The notes under the pieces are model-generated. The model was not told the origin of the DNA. It saw nothing but the letters and a program-made list of their open reading frames with translations, and ran no database searches. Shown here one piece after another: positions 32,406-43,027 of a stretch of DNA of 64,000 nt. The stretch's first letter is position 1, and every line of letters begins with the position of its first letter. Origin of the DNA: Malus domestica. Its lineage: Eukaryota; Streptophyta; Magnoliopsida; Rosales; Rosaceae. Position numbers and translations under genes: made by a program. The stretch lies in the NCBI RefSeq assembly GCF_042453785.1, contig NC_091666.1, forward strand, positions 26,494,501 to 26,558,500. The letters are read 5' to 3'.

Positions 32406-33029
32406 ACTTGTCCAAGAAATTCCAAACCCTAGGAATGATGTGGAAAAGTTGTTTACCTTACACCAAGAGGCATACCGGAAAGATGTTGAGAGAGCTTTCG
32501 GTATTCTACAAGCACGGTGGAAGATCATCAGTGAACCGGCAAGAGGGTGGAGTCGAGAAAATTTGGACTCCATCATGATGTCTTGCATCATATTACACAA
32601 TATGATAGTGGAGGATGAGCGAGATGGGTATATTGATAGAGAGTTCGATGACGACCAAGAAGATCCAAATAGATCAAGAAGGGCTGGTGCAAAAATATAT
32701 GATAGGCCTAATTTGCCTTTTAATCCAAGAACTGGTAGTATCTCTATAAATGAGTACATGAGGCGCTATAGAATGAGACGTTCTCGTGCCACAAACAAGT
32801 ACCTACAACAGGATCTTGTTGCACATCTTTGGGCCAAAAGAAGCATGGAGTAATCGTTTAAGTTTTACGTTGTTAAATGTTTTTAAAAATGTTGTTTAAG
32901 TTTCATGTTGTTAAATATTTTTTTTATGTTGTATAATTTTTATGTTGGTTAATGTTATTTAATGTTGTTTCATATTGTTTAATGTTGTTTCATGTTACTT
33001 AATTTAATTTAATGTTGTATAATGGCTTA

Positions 33030-33430
33030 GGAAATTATAGGAAAAAAATAGAATTTAAAAAAAAATATGAAACAAATTTTGTAAATTAGAAGTTATAGGA
33101 AAAAATAGAATTTAACAAAAATATGAAACAAATTTTGTAAAATAGAAGTTATAGGAAAAAAAATAGAATTAAAAAAAAATATGAAACAAATTTTGTGAAA
33201 TAGAAGTTATAGGAAAATATGGAATTTAAAAAAAATATGAAACAAATTTTGTAAAATAGAAGTTATAGGAAAAAAAATAGAATTTAAAAAAAATATATAT
33301 GAAACAAATTTTGTGAAATAGAAGTTATAGGAAAAATGGAATTTAAAAAAATATGAAACAAATTTTGTAAAATAGAAGTTATAGGAAGTTATAGAAAAAA
33401 AATAGAATTTTAAAATAGAAGTTATAGGAA
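33030..33430 (+). repeat. AT-rich 54-62-bp tandem repeat, about seven copies
   Basis: AGAAGTTATAGGAAAA recurs at 33088, 33144, 33202, 33258, 33320 and 33374, each followed by TATGAAACAAATTTTGT. It lies in the 3' non-coding part of the Harbinger element. Confidence 0.85.
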
Positions 33431-33862
33431 ATTTTTTGTAAATAAAAATAAATAAATAAAACTGTAAAAAAAAAATTAAAAAATAACGGCTAGTTGACAT
33501 CAGCTAGCCATTATATTCAAAATTTTCCCTACTATTCGTGTCGGTTATAACCGACATTATTGCTCTTAATCCTGTCGGTTATATCCGATAGGAAATCTAA
33601 CAGTTTTAAGCAAAAATAGAAGCCAACCCTTTAGTCCTTTCGGATTCTGTGAGGCCTACGAGCCCTATGGCCTAGCCCTCGGTTGGAGACGATTTTCAGG
33701 CTATTTTTTGCCCTTTGGATCTTTTGGTTGGAGATGACCTTACCACAAAAAAAAAAAAAAAAGGATAAAGAAACAAATGACATCAATTAGAGTCTAATAA
33801 TTGTGTACTAGTACCTATAATTATGGATCATCGATTTTGGAAGAATGTTAAGGAACATCTTA

Positions 33863-35275
33863 GGGCTGGTTTGGTATTACTATGCTTTGAAAAAAAAAAC
33901 TGCTTCTGCTGTGCTGTGAGAATAAACAACTATGAAATAAAGTAACAGAGTGTTTAGTAAACCTTTTTGTAAAAGTGCTTTTGGAAAAGAAAAAAAAAGC
34001 AGTATTATAGTGTTTGTTAAATTTTTATGTAAAACAGCTGTAACTGTGTGAAATGACCAAAAAATGTATAATACTAGATGTGCCATTAATTTAATTTTCT
34101 TAAGTCTTCCCCATTTATTTTCTCCATCTGCATCGAGAAGTCTCTCCCAATACCCCACTACTGAACCAGACTAGGCTAGGTCACCAACAAATTCCACTCC
34201 CTTATCGAAGACCACCACCGCATCAATACCAACCGCAATCCCTCGAACACAATCCCTGCTCTCTCGACAAAGATTTGGGAGAAGTTGTGGGAGAGTTCCC
34301 ACTTAATTGTCTACTGCATTTTTCACAAGTTTTAAATTGGGGCCATAGCAGTATGGTGGAAATTATTCAAAGGCTTATGTGCCCACCTTATTAGACAAGT
34401 GGGTATCCATATATCAGTATCTTGAAAGGTACTTAGTTGAGAAGAGTAGTAGATATGGAAAGAAGATGAAGATGCTTGAACTAGGAATGCAGGAGATAAG
34501 AATATATTTCAGGCTCTTCTTGTTATCGTCTGTTCTTTTAATGTTCATGTTCTGTTCCATAATTTCAAAAAAGCAAGTGTGCTAGACCAATTGTTTATGC
34601 TATTGCAATATGATATTAAGAAACAACTACGTGTTAAAAAGCTTCGTGTTGTACTGTATTGATCGACGAGCTTCCTTTCACTTATGACGCCCTTGCGGGA
34701 CGCCTCGAGTGGGTTGACGTCGTCAATGTCCATGTCCATGGTGGAGCCCTAGTCTTCCATGTCGTTGAAGAAGTCCATCATCGTCGGCCTCGTCACTCTG
34801 AAACCTAGATTACCTAGAATCGCAGATCACTCATATTACCGAGAAATCCAAATCTTCCAATTCTACCTTCCAATTATTCAATTCAATATTCCAATTACCC
34901 AGAAATAGAGGTTGAAAAAAGGAAATTTACCTTTTTATTGATGAAGAGTGCTCAAACCAGATGAGAGGGAGAGATCGAGCTCGAACGGAAAGAGAGAGAG
35001 CTGGACAAAGGGAGTGGGTGAGAGAGAACAACGAAGAGATGGGTGAGGGTAGGTTTGGGAATTTGGAAGTTTCATTTAATGAACACTATTCATCCGTGTT
35101 TTGGAGAAAAGAAGCTTGTTTTTCAAAGCTTATTTTTGTTGCTTCACGTTTTTAGCTTATTTTCATCCAAAATTGTGAAAATAAACTGTTTTAAGTGTTT
35201 ACCAGACATTTTTTTTAGCTTAGTTTTTTTTTTATACCCAATTTTTTTAAAAGAACCTCAGTACCAAACTAGTAC
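33863..35275. mobile_element. Probable non-autonomous TIR element (hAT-like ends)
   Basis: GGGCTGGTTTGGTA at the left mirrors TACCAAACTAGTAC at the right, with AAGCTTATTTT/AAAGTGCTTTTGGA-type subterminal repeats. The interior (34160-34960) has no recognised gene; a minus-strand frame at 34545-34739 is Asp/Met-rich and unassigned. No clean target duplication was found, so the class is uncertain. Confidence 0.45.
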
Positions 35276-35386
35276 TTAATGTCTTGAATCCACAATTATT
35301 TCCATGGAAATTATAATTTCTTGCATCACAAGGGTACATGTGATAGTAAATGCAATTTTTATACAAAATTTGTGTTGAAACATCAT

Positions 35387-35388
<2 letters not shown>

Positions 35389-35428
<40 letters not shown>
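35389..35428 (+). repeat. (CT)n microsatellite
   Basis: About 19 perfect CT dinucleotides. Confidence 0.95.
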
Positions 35429-36200
35429 AACCAAGAGACTTGACATTCAAACGAAAATTAGAAAAAAAAAATCTTATATGGAACAGGTCCACTGCTCTTT
35501 TCATTGGAATGGATTGGGACCAGCAAAACTTGCCATTCAAATTTGGAATCCATCTTGGACCTGGAGTGGATAATGGATGGATTCACCAAAAAGAGAGGGG
35601 GGGGGGGGGCAACTTAATATTGGCGAAAATAATAAGCAAGATAAACTTCAGGCAGCTTTTATTGACTTTTTTAAAAATTCATTTTTTACTTTTTATACGT
35701 TTTTATCAATTTGTAAATATTGGATCGAATAAATTGAAATAAAGCAATGGTAAAAAATTTAACAAAAGCATATAAAAAATAAAAATCAATGTGTGAATAC
35801 TACTACCTTTTAAAAAAATTTATGAAAAACAAAAACTATAAAAAGATTCAGAACAGAATAATTTTTTGAACTGTCAATGACAATTTTCAAAGAAGGAATC
35901 ACATCATAATATTTTCATGTGCCATTTATGAAAATGAGCATTTTTGGTCATCACACTAAACTTTGGTGTGGGTTCATTACTACATCTAATTACATGTCAT
36001 GTTTAATTTTACTTAACTCTGATTAACTTTTTAAAAAATTACAAAAATAATATTTAATATGAAAGTTAAAGAGTAATGTGAAAAACCACATGACACATAA
36101 TTAAATATATTATGATGGTAAGTAAAAATGTTTCATTTATGAAAATTTGGGATTGAGAATAAAGATATCTTGTGGTCAATGGGACATTCCCATCTGATGA
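35429..36200. other. Intergenic, nothing recognised
   Basis: AT-rich with a ten-G run at 35600. The frame 35440-35742 has no recognisable motif. Confidence 0.5.
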
Positions 36201-36611
36201 TAACATGGAGAGAGTGACAAGTGTCACCCTCCTGTAGACTCCAACACACCTTCTCTCTCACCCCCAAAGTCCCAAAGTTTCTCACTCATCACTCACTGAA
36301 ACCTTCTCCTTCTCTTTATCTCTCCCTCATCAATCACTTCATTTACTTCACAAAACTCACTCTCTCTCTCTCTAGAAAACGACCAAAAGGACAATCTTGT
36401 AGGCACATTGAACACAAGAAAGAAAGCACTACATCGCAAAGGCCAAAGAGCCCCCTTTGCTTCTCCCCCCCCCCATTTTTTCAATTAACCAAAAAAAAAA
36501 AAAAACACAGAGAAATCCGGAAAGTTCGAGTCTTCTTCTGAGAGAAACTCAAATCCCAGCAAATAAAATTGGATTTTAGGGTAAAAAAAGGAAAATAAAA
36601 ATTGGGATTCG
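36201..36611 (+). promoter_or_regulatory. 5' leader of the SAM-domain gene
   Basis: Pyrimidine-rich CTCTCT and CCCC tracts (36250-36480) are typical of plant 5' UTRs, and CACATGACACATAATTAAAT lies further upstream. The sequence is A-rich just before the ATG at 36612. No TATA box was assigned. Confidence 0.45.
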
Positions 36612-37544
36612 ATGGCGGAGATTCAACCGCAGCCGGTGAGTCAGATCAACGGCGGAGGGCAGTTCTTGACGGGTTCATCCGAGACGGTAGGATCGAAGCG
36701 ACAGCGGAGGCCCAGCGTCCGATTGGGCGACATCGGAGGAGACCAGCCGTACGATTCGCAGGTGCGCCGCGCCACCAAGCAGTGGAAGTTCCCGCCGGAC
36801 CACCGCAAAGACGCCAACAAGTCCTCAAAGATTCGACCTTTAACGAATTTGAGCTCAGTTGGGGAGTTCCATGAAACCCTAGACGGCGAAGACAGAGAGG
36901 GCAATCTTGATAGTGTTGCCATTGGGAGCTGGAAGGTCAAGGACGCCACGAAACGGGCTTCGAACGTCACCAAACGGGTCAGATCCAATTGGGTATCTTC
37001 CAAGATTGACGAAGGTGGCGGCGGCGGTGAAGGGGACGAGAAATTCAGTGGAGCAGAGGACGTTGATGAAGGGTATCATCGGGATTTCGAAGTCGAAAAC
37101 TCGGAAAGTCCGTTGAAAGAGCAGAGCCCAATTCATAGTTCAGAGAATTTGGGCGTGGATGGGCGTGCCAATGGAAGGGAGCTGCTTTACCATGGAAGTA
37201 GAATACCCATTAGGACTAGGATTTCGGAGGGTAGGGACAACCATGATGGTATTGAGCTATCCGGGCCGTCGGATACCGATGCCAGGGATTGGAATTGCAG
37301 AGGAACAAGTGGGGATAGAAATGGGAATGAAGGAAGAGAGAGGTGTGGGGAAGATGGGGTTAGGGTTTGGCTCAATGGGTTAGGGTTAGGGCGGTATGCG
37401 CCGGTGTTTGAAATTCATGAGGTGGATGATGAGGTATTGCCCATGTTAACATTGGAGGACCTCAAGGATATGGGGATAAATGCAGTTGGGTCCAGGAGGA
37501 AAATCTATTGTGCAATTCAGAAGCTTGGGAAGGGATTTTCTTGA
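36612..37544 (+). CDS. SAM-domain protein, plant type (310 residues, single exon)
   Basis: The first 240 residues are low-complexity and charged: Arg/Lys-rich to ~130, including VRRATKQWKFPPD and NVTKRVRSNWVSSK, with a Gly run, then Ser/Glu/Asp-rich. A sterile alpha motif covers ~249-308 (VRVWLNGLGLGRYAPVFEIH, LTLEDLKDMGINAVGSRRKI). SAM domains mediate protein or RNA binding by helix-bundle oligomerisation; this plant family has no defined function that I can state. The start is chosen as the first ATG after an A-rich leader. From memory, Arabidopsis has relatives next to LCB2 genes on chromosomes 3 and 5; here an LCB2 relic lies 4 kb downstream. Confidence 0.9.
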   Translation: MAEIQPQPVSQINGGGQFLTGSSETVGSKRQRRPSVRLGDIGGDQPYDSQVRRATKQWKFPPDHRKDANKSSKIRPLTNLSSVGEFHETLDGEDREGNLDSVAIGSWKVKDATKRASNVTKRVRSNWVSSKIDEGGGGGEGDEKFSGAEDVDEGYHRDFEVENSESPLKEQSPIHSSENLGVDGRANGRELLYHGSRIPIRTRISEGRDNHDGIELSGPSDTDARDWNCRGTSGDRNGNEGRERCGEDGVRVWLNGLGLGRYAPVFEIHEVDDEVLPMLTLEDLKDMGINAVGSRRKIYCAIQKLGKGFS

Positions 37545-38825
37545 CTTTTGCTTTTGTGACTGTTGGCAAATGAAACACCGAAATCGAAAAGAAAAAAATC
37601 CCCAGCCATGTCAATGTAAGAGACATGCCTGCAAGTAAAACTGGTTTGGGCTTTTTGGTTATATTTTCACTCTCAAATCTCAACTCAGTAGTATTTTGGA
37701 TGCGTAGATTTTGTTTTTCATTGCACTATTTACTCTCTTTTTCATTCTATCGATGGGGTACAATTTCAGATCCTTATACTTCATTTTGATAGTAATGCTG
37801 AACTAGTTGTAGTCATCCATTGATCATAGTGAGACCGAGATGAGATATGTTGTTTTCTTATTTGGCTATAGCCTTTAGAACAGAATGGGTAAGAGAAACG
37901 CCTAGAATTGGTTACAGGAAGGATCAATTGTAATATCTCGTTTCCGTTCATTATTTCCACCAAGCATGTGGAATAGTTTTGAGCTGATGGCCCGTCTAAT
38001 CTATATAATGATTTCCTAGATTGTCTTCTGTTGAATTTAAGCTTACTTTATCTATTAGGCCTCCTGTTTCTATGATGTACAGAGTTGTATATAGAAAACT
38101 ATGTTATCTTACTGTTGCATTCGATTTTGGGTGATGCTGCAAAGCATTCCGCACATTTACTACAGGTTTTTTGCCGTAAATGTGGCGTTTATTTGGAGCC
38201 AGATTTGGTTAGTGGATCAACTGATCAAGTTAGACCAAGTATATACATATCTGGTTGGTTTATGAAAGAGTAGATATAGGCAAGGAGTTGAATTTTGGAA
38301 GTCCAATTTGGATTCTTGTGGTTAGGAGAGGGGGACTCCTGAAAGTTGAGATTAGATGTACAGAGTTGTATGGTTCTCTTAGGGTGATTAAAAGGTAGAT
38401 TGGATGGCAGTGGAGGTGATGTTCTCCCGATGTTATCTTTCCCGCAGAACCAGGACGGGGATTTAGAGTCTAAGAGGTCAGGCATTGCTGTTACAATATC
38501 CTTGATCGAGGAGGGTTGAAGTTTAATGCTGAGTTGGTCAGAGGGAAAGCTTGCTTTCTAGTTCCAGAAGGCATTGCTTCCTTCACCAATCTTAACCCCG
38601 GTAAGATGAGCTTCTGCAGATCTAGGGCAGGGTTAACAAGGTTGAGTATCGCAGGGTATTAGTCGTGCATCTCTTCCAAAAGACGGTATAAAATGAAATT
38701 GTGAGACATGGATGTCTAGTGTTAGGAATCGCAGTTTGAGCACCGAGTCATCCAAGGCTCGATGAATTGCCTTCTTGTTGTACATGTAAAATTCAATACT
38801 GCATTGCATCTTGATTTTGTCTTCC
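37545..38825. other. 3' UTR and intergenic, nothing recognised
   Basis: No supported gene. The 38300-38700 region (e.g. AAGGCATTGCTTCCTTCACC) could be a decayed retroelement piece, but no motif was conclusive. Confidence 0.45.
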
Positions 38826-38854
38826 CTATATATATATATATATATATATATATT
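38826..38854 (+). repeat. (TA)n microsatellite
   Basis: About 14 TA units after CTTCCC. Confidence 0.95.
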
Positions 38855-40560
38855 GACAAAGTTTAGGATTGGTAGCGTAGGTAACTTTCACTAGCTGGTT
38901 TTAGTTTCTCAATAATTTTCAGGAAGCATGACTTTGGTCTGTCAACAGTAAACAAATTCGAGTTTTATGATCAATGTGTACTTATGTCATCGTTATTCTG
39001 GTGTTTCCCAATATATGTGTGTACAAATCTACAAAGTTTCATGACGAATGTGGATTTAAGAGTTTTAAGTTTGTCTTCTTTTCTTTTTCCAGGGAAAGTT
39101 GAGCCTGCAAGACACCTATTTGTACGCGGTACGTATTTATGTAAAGGCTTTGCTTGTGTAGTTTTATCACCTTGTTTTTATAGTATGGTTAGTGAGTTTT
39201 CATTACTGCTGTATATGATTAGCCAACAGCTGCCGATAGAGGCATTTCATTAGAATTTACAACGGAACCAGGCCGTCTCTGAGATTTTGGGGCCTGTGCG
39301 AAATTTATAAAAAGGCTCCTTCTTAAGATAGCTTTTCAAAAAAAGTAAGACAATATATTGATGGTAGAAAACAATAACTTAAATCAAAACAAACTTAAAG
39401 ACTCACTGATTGTAAATTTATAAATGTCATTAAACAATAAATAAAAAGAGCTACAAACATAACTTTTACTAAATAATCAAAATCACTCAATTTTACACAA
39501 CCAATAAAAAAAATTCAAAAACTCTAACTTCAAAGTTTCACTTGAATATATAGCATTATTATATAATCGAATTGAAAAAAAAAAAAAACTGTTTTTAGGT
39601 GTTGTTGTTAGCATTTCAAATATCTCATTGTACATTCCAAATTTTTATATTTAGAAAGGGAAAAAAAAAATTTCCACTTATGGATTATGAGGAGTGCACA
39701 ATGAGATTTTAATGTTCTAATAAAATCAATTATTTTTTTAATATCTAGCATAATTACATATAAATTTTAGATGAAAATCTTTTTGGAGCTCCTCAAATTT
39801 GGGGTTCCTGATCGCTCTCCCCCAACGCCCCCTCTGAACGGAACCTGTTGATGGTCCGAGGTTCGGATTAGAAATCACTGTCTTTATCATACAAGATTAG
39901 TGAGGTCTCATCTAAGTTTTGCGAAACCCATCAATTTCTTCATCCTCGTCTTACTTTGCACTTCAATGTCATCCTTGTCGTCTAATTCTGTCGCGTGCAA
40001 ATGCATGCTCTCTTGAAAAAATAAGTGACAAAGTTGTTACCTTTGGATTGCTGCAACATGGTTAGAGATGAATCGCAACAATTTAAACTTTCATGTATCA
40101 AAGTGGGATTTCCCCAAATTATAGACATCTGAATGATGAGAATTTCACAGCAGCCGTTGAGATTGATCTAACGGCTAAGAAGGGCGTTGTGCAAATATAT
40201 GTTGTGTATATAGCTAAAGGTGGTTGTGCCTGTGAGCATGGGGTCCCACTCCCTCTGCTCTACTTCTCTCCGAATCTCCCATTCCGGATTACGCAGGCTG
40301 AGCAATTTGGACTTACAGGACATAAACTAAATTCATTCCTAATCAATACAACAGTGCTGAGGTAGAAACACACAACCGATATTCAAACGAGTGGGAGATG
40401 CATTTGTACAAATTTCATCGATACAATTTTACAAAGAAACCGATATAAAGATTTAATGGTATTATACATGACTAATAGCAAGTCCATCGGGAGTGGATTG
40501 CCAGGCACCTAGCACATTTTTAAGGCTAAATGCCTCACATTTTTCGGCAGGAATTTTTGC
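38855..40560. other. Intergenic, diverged repeats only
   Basis: 39255-39850 starts GGAACCAGGCCGTCTCTGAG and ends near CCTCTGAACGGAACC, possibly an old TE with GGAACC-type ends. No gene is supported. A 38-bp segment AGCAAGTCCATCGGGAGTGG at 40479 is repeated at 40574, at the edge of the next element. Confidence 0.45.
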
Positions 40561-40571
40561 TGGATTGTAAG

Positions 40572-41326
40572 AGCAAGTCCATCGGGAGTGGATTGTCAGG
40601 CACCCATCACCCAAAACAGGCCGGCCCCTTGCCAAATCACTTCAGTCCAGCCTAATAGGCTGGCACCCAACCCAAGCCTAGACCGGACCCAGAATCGACA
40701 AACCCAACAACTGGGGCATCTGAATCGTTCGGGTGTGCATCGTTGGGCAAAGTTGCCATCATGGGCACACAAGTCTGACCTGCGGAGACAGAGGCTACCT
40801 GAGAACGGTCCGATTTAAGAGCAACAGTAAGTGGCGCCACATGCAGAATGAAGATAAGTGTTGGCAGGGATGAAAGCAGCAATAGTGCTGTGGTGGAGTT
40901 AGGGCTTGAAGGCGCCGACGAGCAACCCAATGGTGGAAAGTGTGATGAGGTTTGAATGGATCTTACTGGCAAGGACGGAACCCATATAGAAATGAGAAAG
41001 AAAGAGCAACCCAGTCCCCATCCAACTAGTGGTACCAAGTGATGGAACCCATTTAGAAAGTCAAAAGAAAAGGGCAAATCCAAAGAAATTAAGAAAGTAA
41101 ACAATTAGTAATATTTTTTTTATAAAGTCAGAAATTAAAAATAAAATTTTATTTATTTATTATTTTATAATAAAAATAATAAGAATTTAATAAAATTGAG
41201 TTGGCTATTTTTTGTTAAGGGTGAAGATGCATTTGGTCTATTACTGTTTATTGGGTCTATCATTGTTCATTTAGTGGATTAAATAGGATGGATGCTGGCG
41301 CATTTTTTTAGGAGTGTACCTGCTCT
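40572..41326. mobile_element. Candidate PIF-type MITE (TAA target duplication)
   Basis: GAGCAAGTCCAT at the left mirrors GTGTACCTGCTC at the right (9 of 12 positions), each flanked by TAA. The interior is non-coding; the 150-codon minus frame at 40652-41104 has no recognisable domain. It separates the LCB2 relic from whatever lay beyond it. Confidence 0.45.
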
Positions 41327-41334
41327 AAAAACAT

Positions 41335-42896
41335 TATGCGAATTACAGGGGAAATCGTTGTCTCCGAGAACCTGAAAGCCCATCGTCTACAACTCCGACC
41401 ACAAGAAGTTCGTTGTTTTCGCGAATCCGTCTGAGTTTTGAGCCCCTCTACTAGTACCGTCCTCTCCAAAAATGACCTTCATAGAAGATATGATCTGTTG
41501 AGCAGCTGGAGGTGAAGGCGAAAATGATGCGAGGGCGAGGAAATGAGAAGCGAAAACTAGGTTAACAAAAATGAACAAGAGTACCAACCTCGGATGCAGC
41601 TATATAACCATCACATGATTCATGCTGGGCAGCCTTCTAACTTTGTATTTTATAGGATTAAGTATTATGTTTTCTATGGTTGATGAGCTAAAATGTCGAA
41701 AAAATGGGTCTTCGTTAATGTTGTATATGCTGTGAAACAAAATGCAGTGCGTGACTGTGATGTTTAGTTGTCTATCAAGCCTTCGAAATCCCCAAATTTT
41801 GTAATTTTCAAGTTGTTAAAAAAAACATGTAGAGGGATGAAAAAAAGGGTAAATGGGTAAAAAAAAGGATAAATGGGTTCAAAAACGGATAAATGGTTAT
41901 GGTTAAATGGGTAAACGGTTATGGTTAAATGGGTACACGGTTATGAGTATGATTAACCATTTATAAACGGTTATGGGTACGGGTATAACCGTTTATGCAA
42001 TTACCCAACGGGTAAACGATTATGCCGGTATGAACATAAACGGTTATGAGTAAATAACCGCGGTTACCCGCCCACTATAACATTGCCCATCCCTACACAT
42101 GAACCAAATGGTTTTGTAAAAGTTGCCATTATTATAGCACATCTGCAGTGTCGACGCCTAATAATTCACAGACATCTCTTCCCATTTTTCCAACTGCTCC
42201 GATGCTGAGAGCCTCATCCCAGTACACATATGCCTGCAACAAACACCAAGGAGACAGCAATGGTAATGCTTAGTTCATCTGTTGAAAAAACACTAAAGTG
42301 AAATTATTCTGAAAAGATCACTTGGCAATCTAACAAGTACATCACCTTGTATTTCTTACAGGTTGCAACAACCTCTACAACAACGATTATGTTCTTCCAC
42401 GCCTATGTGTTATAGGTTGCCCCTCAACTATTTGCTCTCTCAAAATCTTCTCCAAGCGCCAAGGCGCTAAAACAATCAAGATATAGAGAGCCAAATAAGT
42501 AAAGAGAGCTTCAGATTCAATCGCGCTCGCGATGAGAGCGGTATAAAACTTACAATTACGCTCGAAATGTTCAACTTCCGCTCCTGAGCCTCGGGCATTA
42601 CCCCCATTGACACGACTGCTACAAGTACTCACGGAAAACTTTTCCGATGACTGGATCCCACGAGGCGTGCAGTGCTCATCCGACGCAGCAAAGCCTAAAT
42701 AATTATACGATCCCAAATAGAGAGACATACGTGTCTTTGCTGTTCATCTGCATCGAGCACATTTCGAATGATTAATCTGCGAAAATTGGAAGGAAACAAA
42801 GAAAGTTGGTTTAAAATTACTCACTTGAGTATATCCTCGGAAACACGTTCAACTACATCAAGAGCACTTGCTATTGGTCTTCCAAAGTAATCCTAC
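41335..42896 (-). pseudogene. LCB2: Decayed serine palmitoyltransferase LCB2 gene
   Basis: In gene order on the minus strand: 42893-42825 DYFGRPIASALDVVERVSED after an acceptor AG; 42725-42600 LYLGSYNYLGFAASDEHCTP; ~42465-42390 LEKILREQIVEGQP, with the intervening HNELEE region lost; 42400-42345 IIVVVEVVATCKKYK after a frameshift and deletion; 42237-42140 AYVYWDEALSIGAVGKMGRD (Leu replaced by Trp and His by Leu in the YLDEAHS cofactor-binding motif); 41510-41340 SPPAAQQIISSMKVIFGEDG, a TAG, then MGFQVLGDNDFP. Exons stay split by intron remnants, so it is a genomic, not processed, relic. The PLP-lysine segment is not found. LCB2 with LCB1 makes 3-ketosphinganine in the ER; this copy cannot. 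Confidence 0.9.
41840..42105. repeat. GGTTATGGGTAAA/GTAAACGG short-repeat block
   Basis: Runs of AAACGGTTATGGTTAAATGG and ACCGTTTAT-type inverted copies, ending ACCGCGGTTACCCGCCCACT and GCCCATCCCTACAC. This resembles the internal repeats and terminal GGGATGGGCA motif of some hAT-type elements. It lies within an intron-sized gap of the LCB2 relic. Confidence 0.5.
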
Positions 42897-43027
42897 ACAG
42901 ATTATCAACCACGGAACTTTGGCATCCTAATCTCAAATATGTGTGTATATATAGGTATATATGCAGGAAAGCATTTTGGTATTTTTATACAAGCGATATT
43001 CTAATTTAAACTAATTTAAGCTACATG

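Larger units (their letters stand above)
26571..32853 (+). pseudogene. Harbinger (ALP1/HARBI1-like) transposase pseudogene, three segments
   Basis: Segments are 26571-26963, 30377-30844 and 32406-32853. Segment 1 reads MNNYFNPNSVYTEEDFKHRF and KWDRAGRLGFSPH, then a TAG and a frame change, then YGSPADSMDET up to the insertion. Segment 2 continues YDMSESTCLDTLEQLCD and IGSLDCMHWDWKNCP (first catalytic Asp), and after a TAA at 30592-30594, VLGSQNDITVLGRS (second Asp). Segment 3 reads LFTLHQEAYRKDVERAFGIL (catalytic Glu) and ends HLWAKRSME. In the family the motifs D, D, E fall in this order in a ~390-residue protein. Stops and both insertions make it inactive. Confidence 0.9.
26232..33739 (+). 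mobile_element. PIF/Harbinger element, broken by two nested insertions
   Basis: TIRs GGCCATCTCCAACCA (left) and, inverted, GGTCATCTCCAACCA (right) are flanked by the 3-bp duplication TTA (26229-26231 and 33740-33742), as expected for PIF/Harbinger. Removing the nested LTR element B and the solo LTR leaves about 2.5 kb. That holds only an ALP1/HARBI1-type transposase pseudogene; the Myb-like partner ORF is absent. Confidence 0.88.

Noticed and set aside
36602..37003. Several overlapping ORFs on both strands in the SAM gene
   Set aside because: Shadows of the GC-rich SAM coding frame, with no domain of their own.
40652..41104. 150-codon minus-strand ORF
   Set aside because: Sits in a TIR-flanked MITE candidate and has no recognisable domain.
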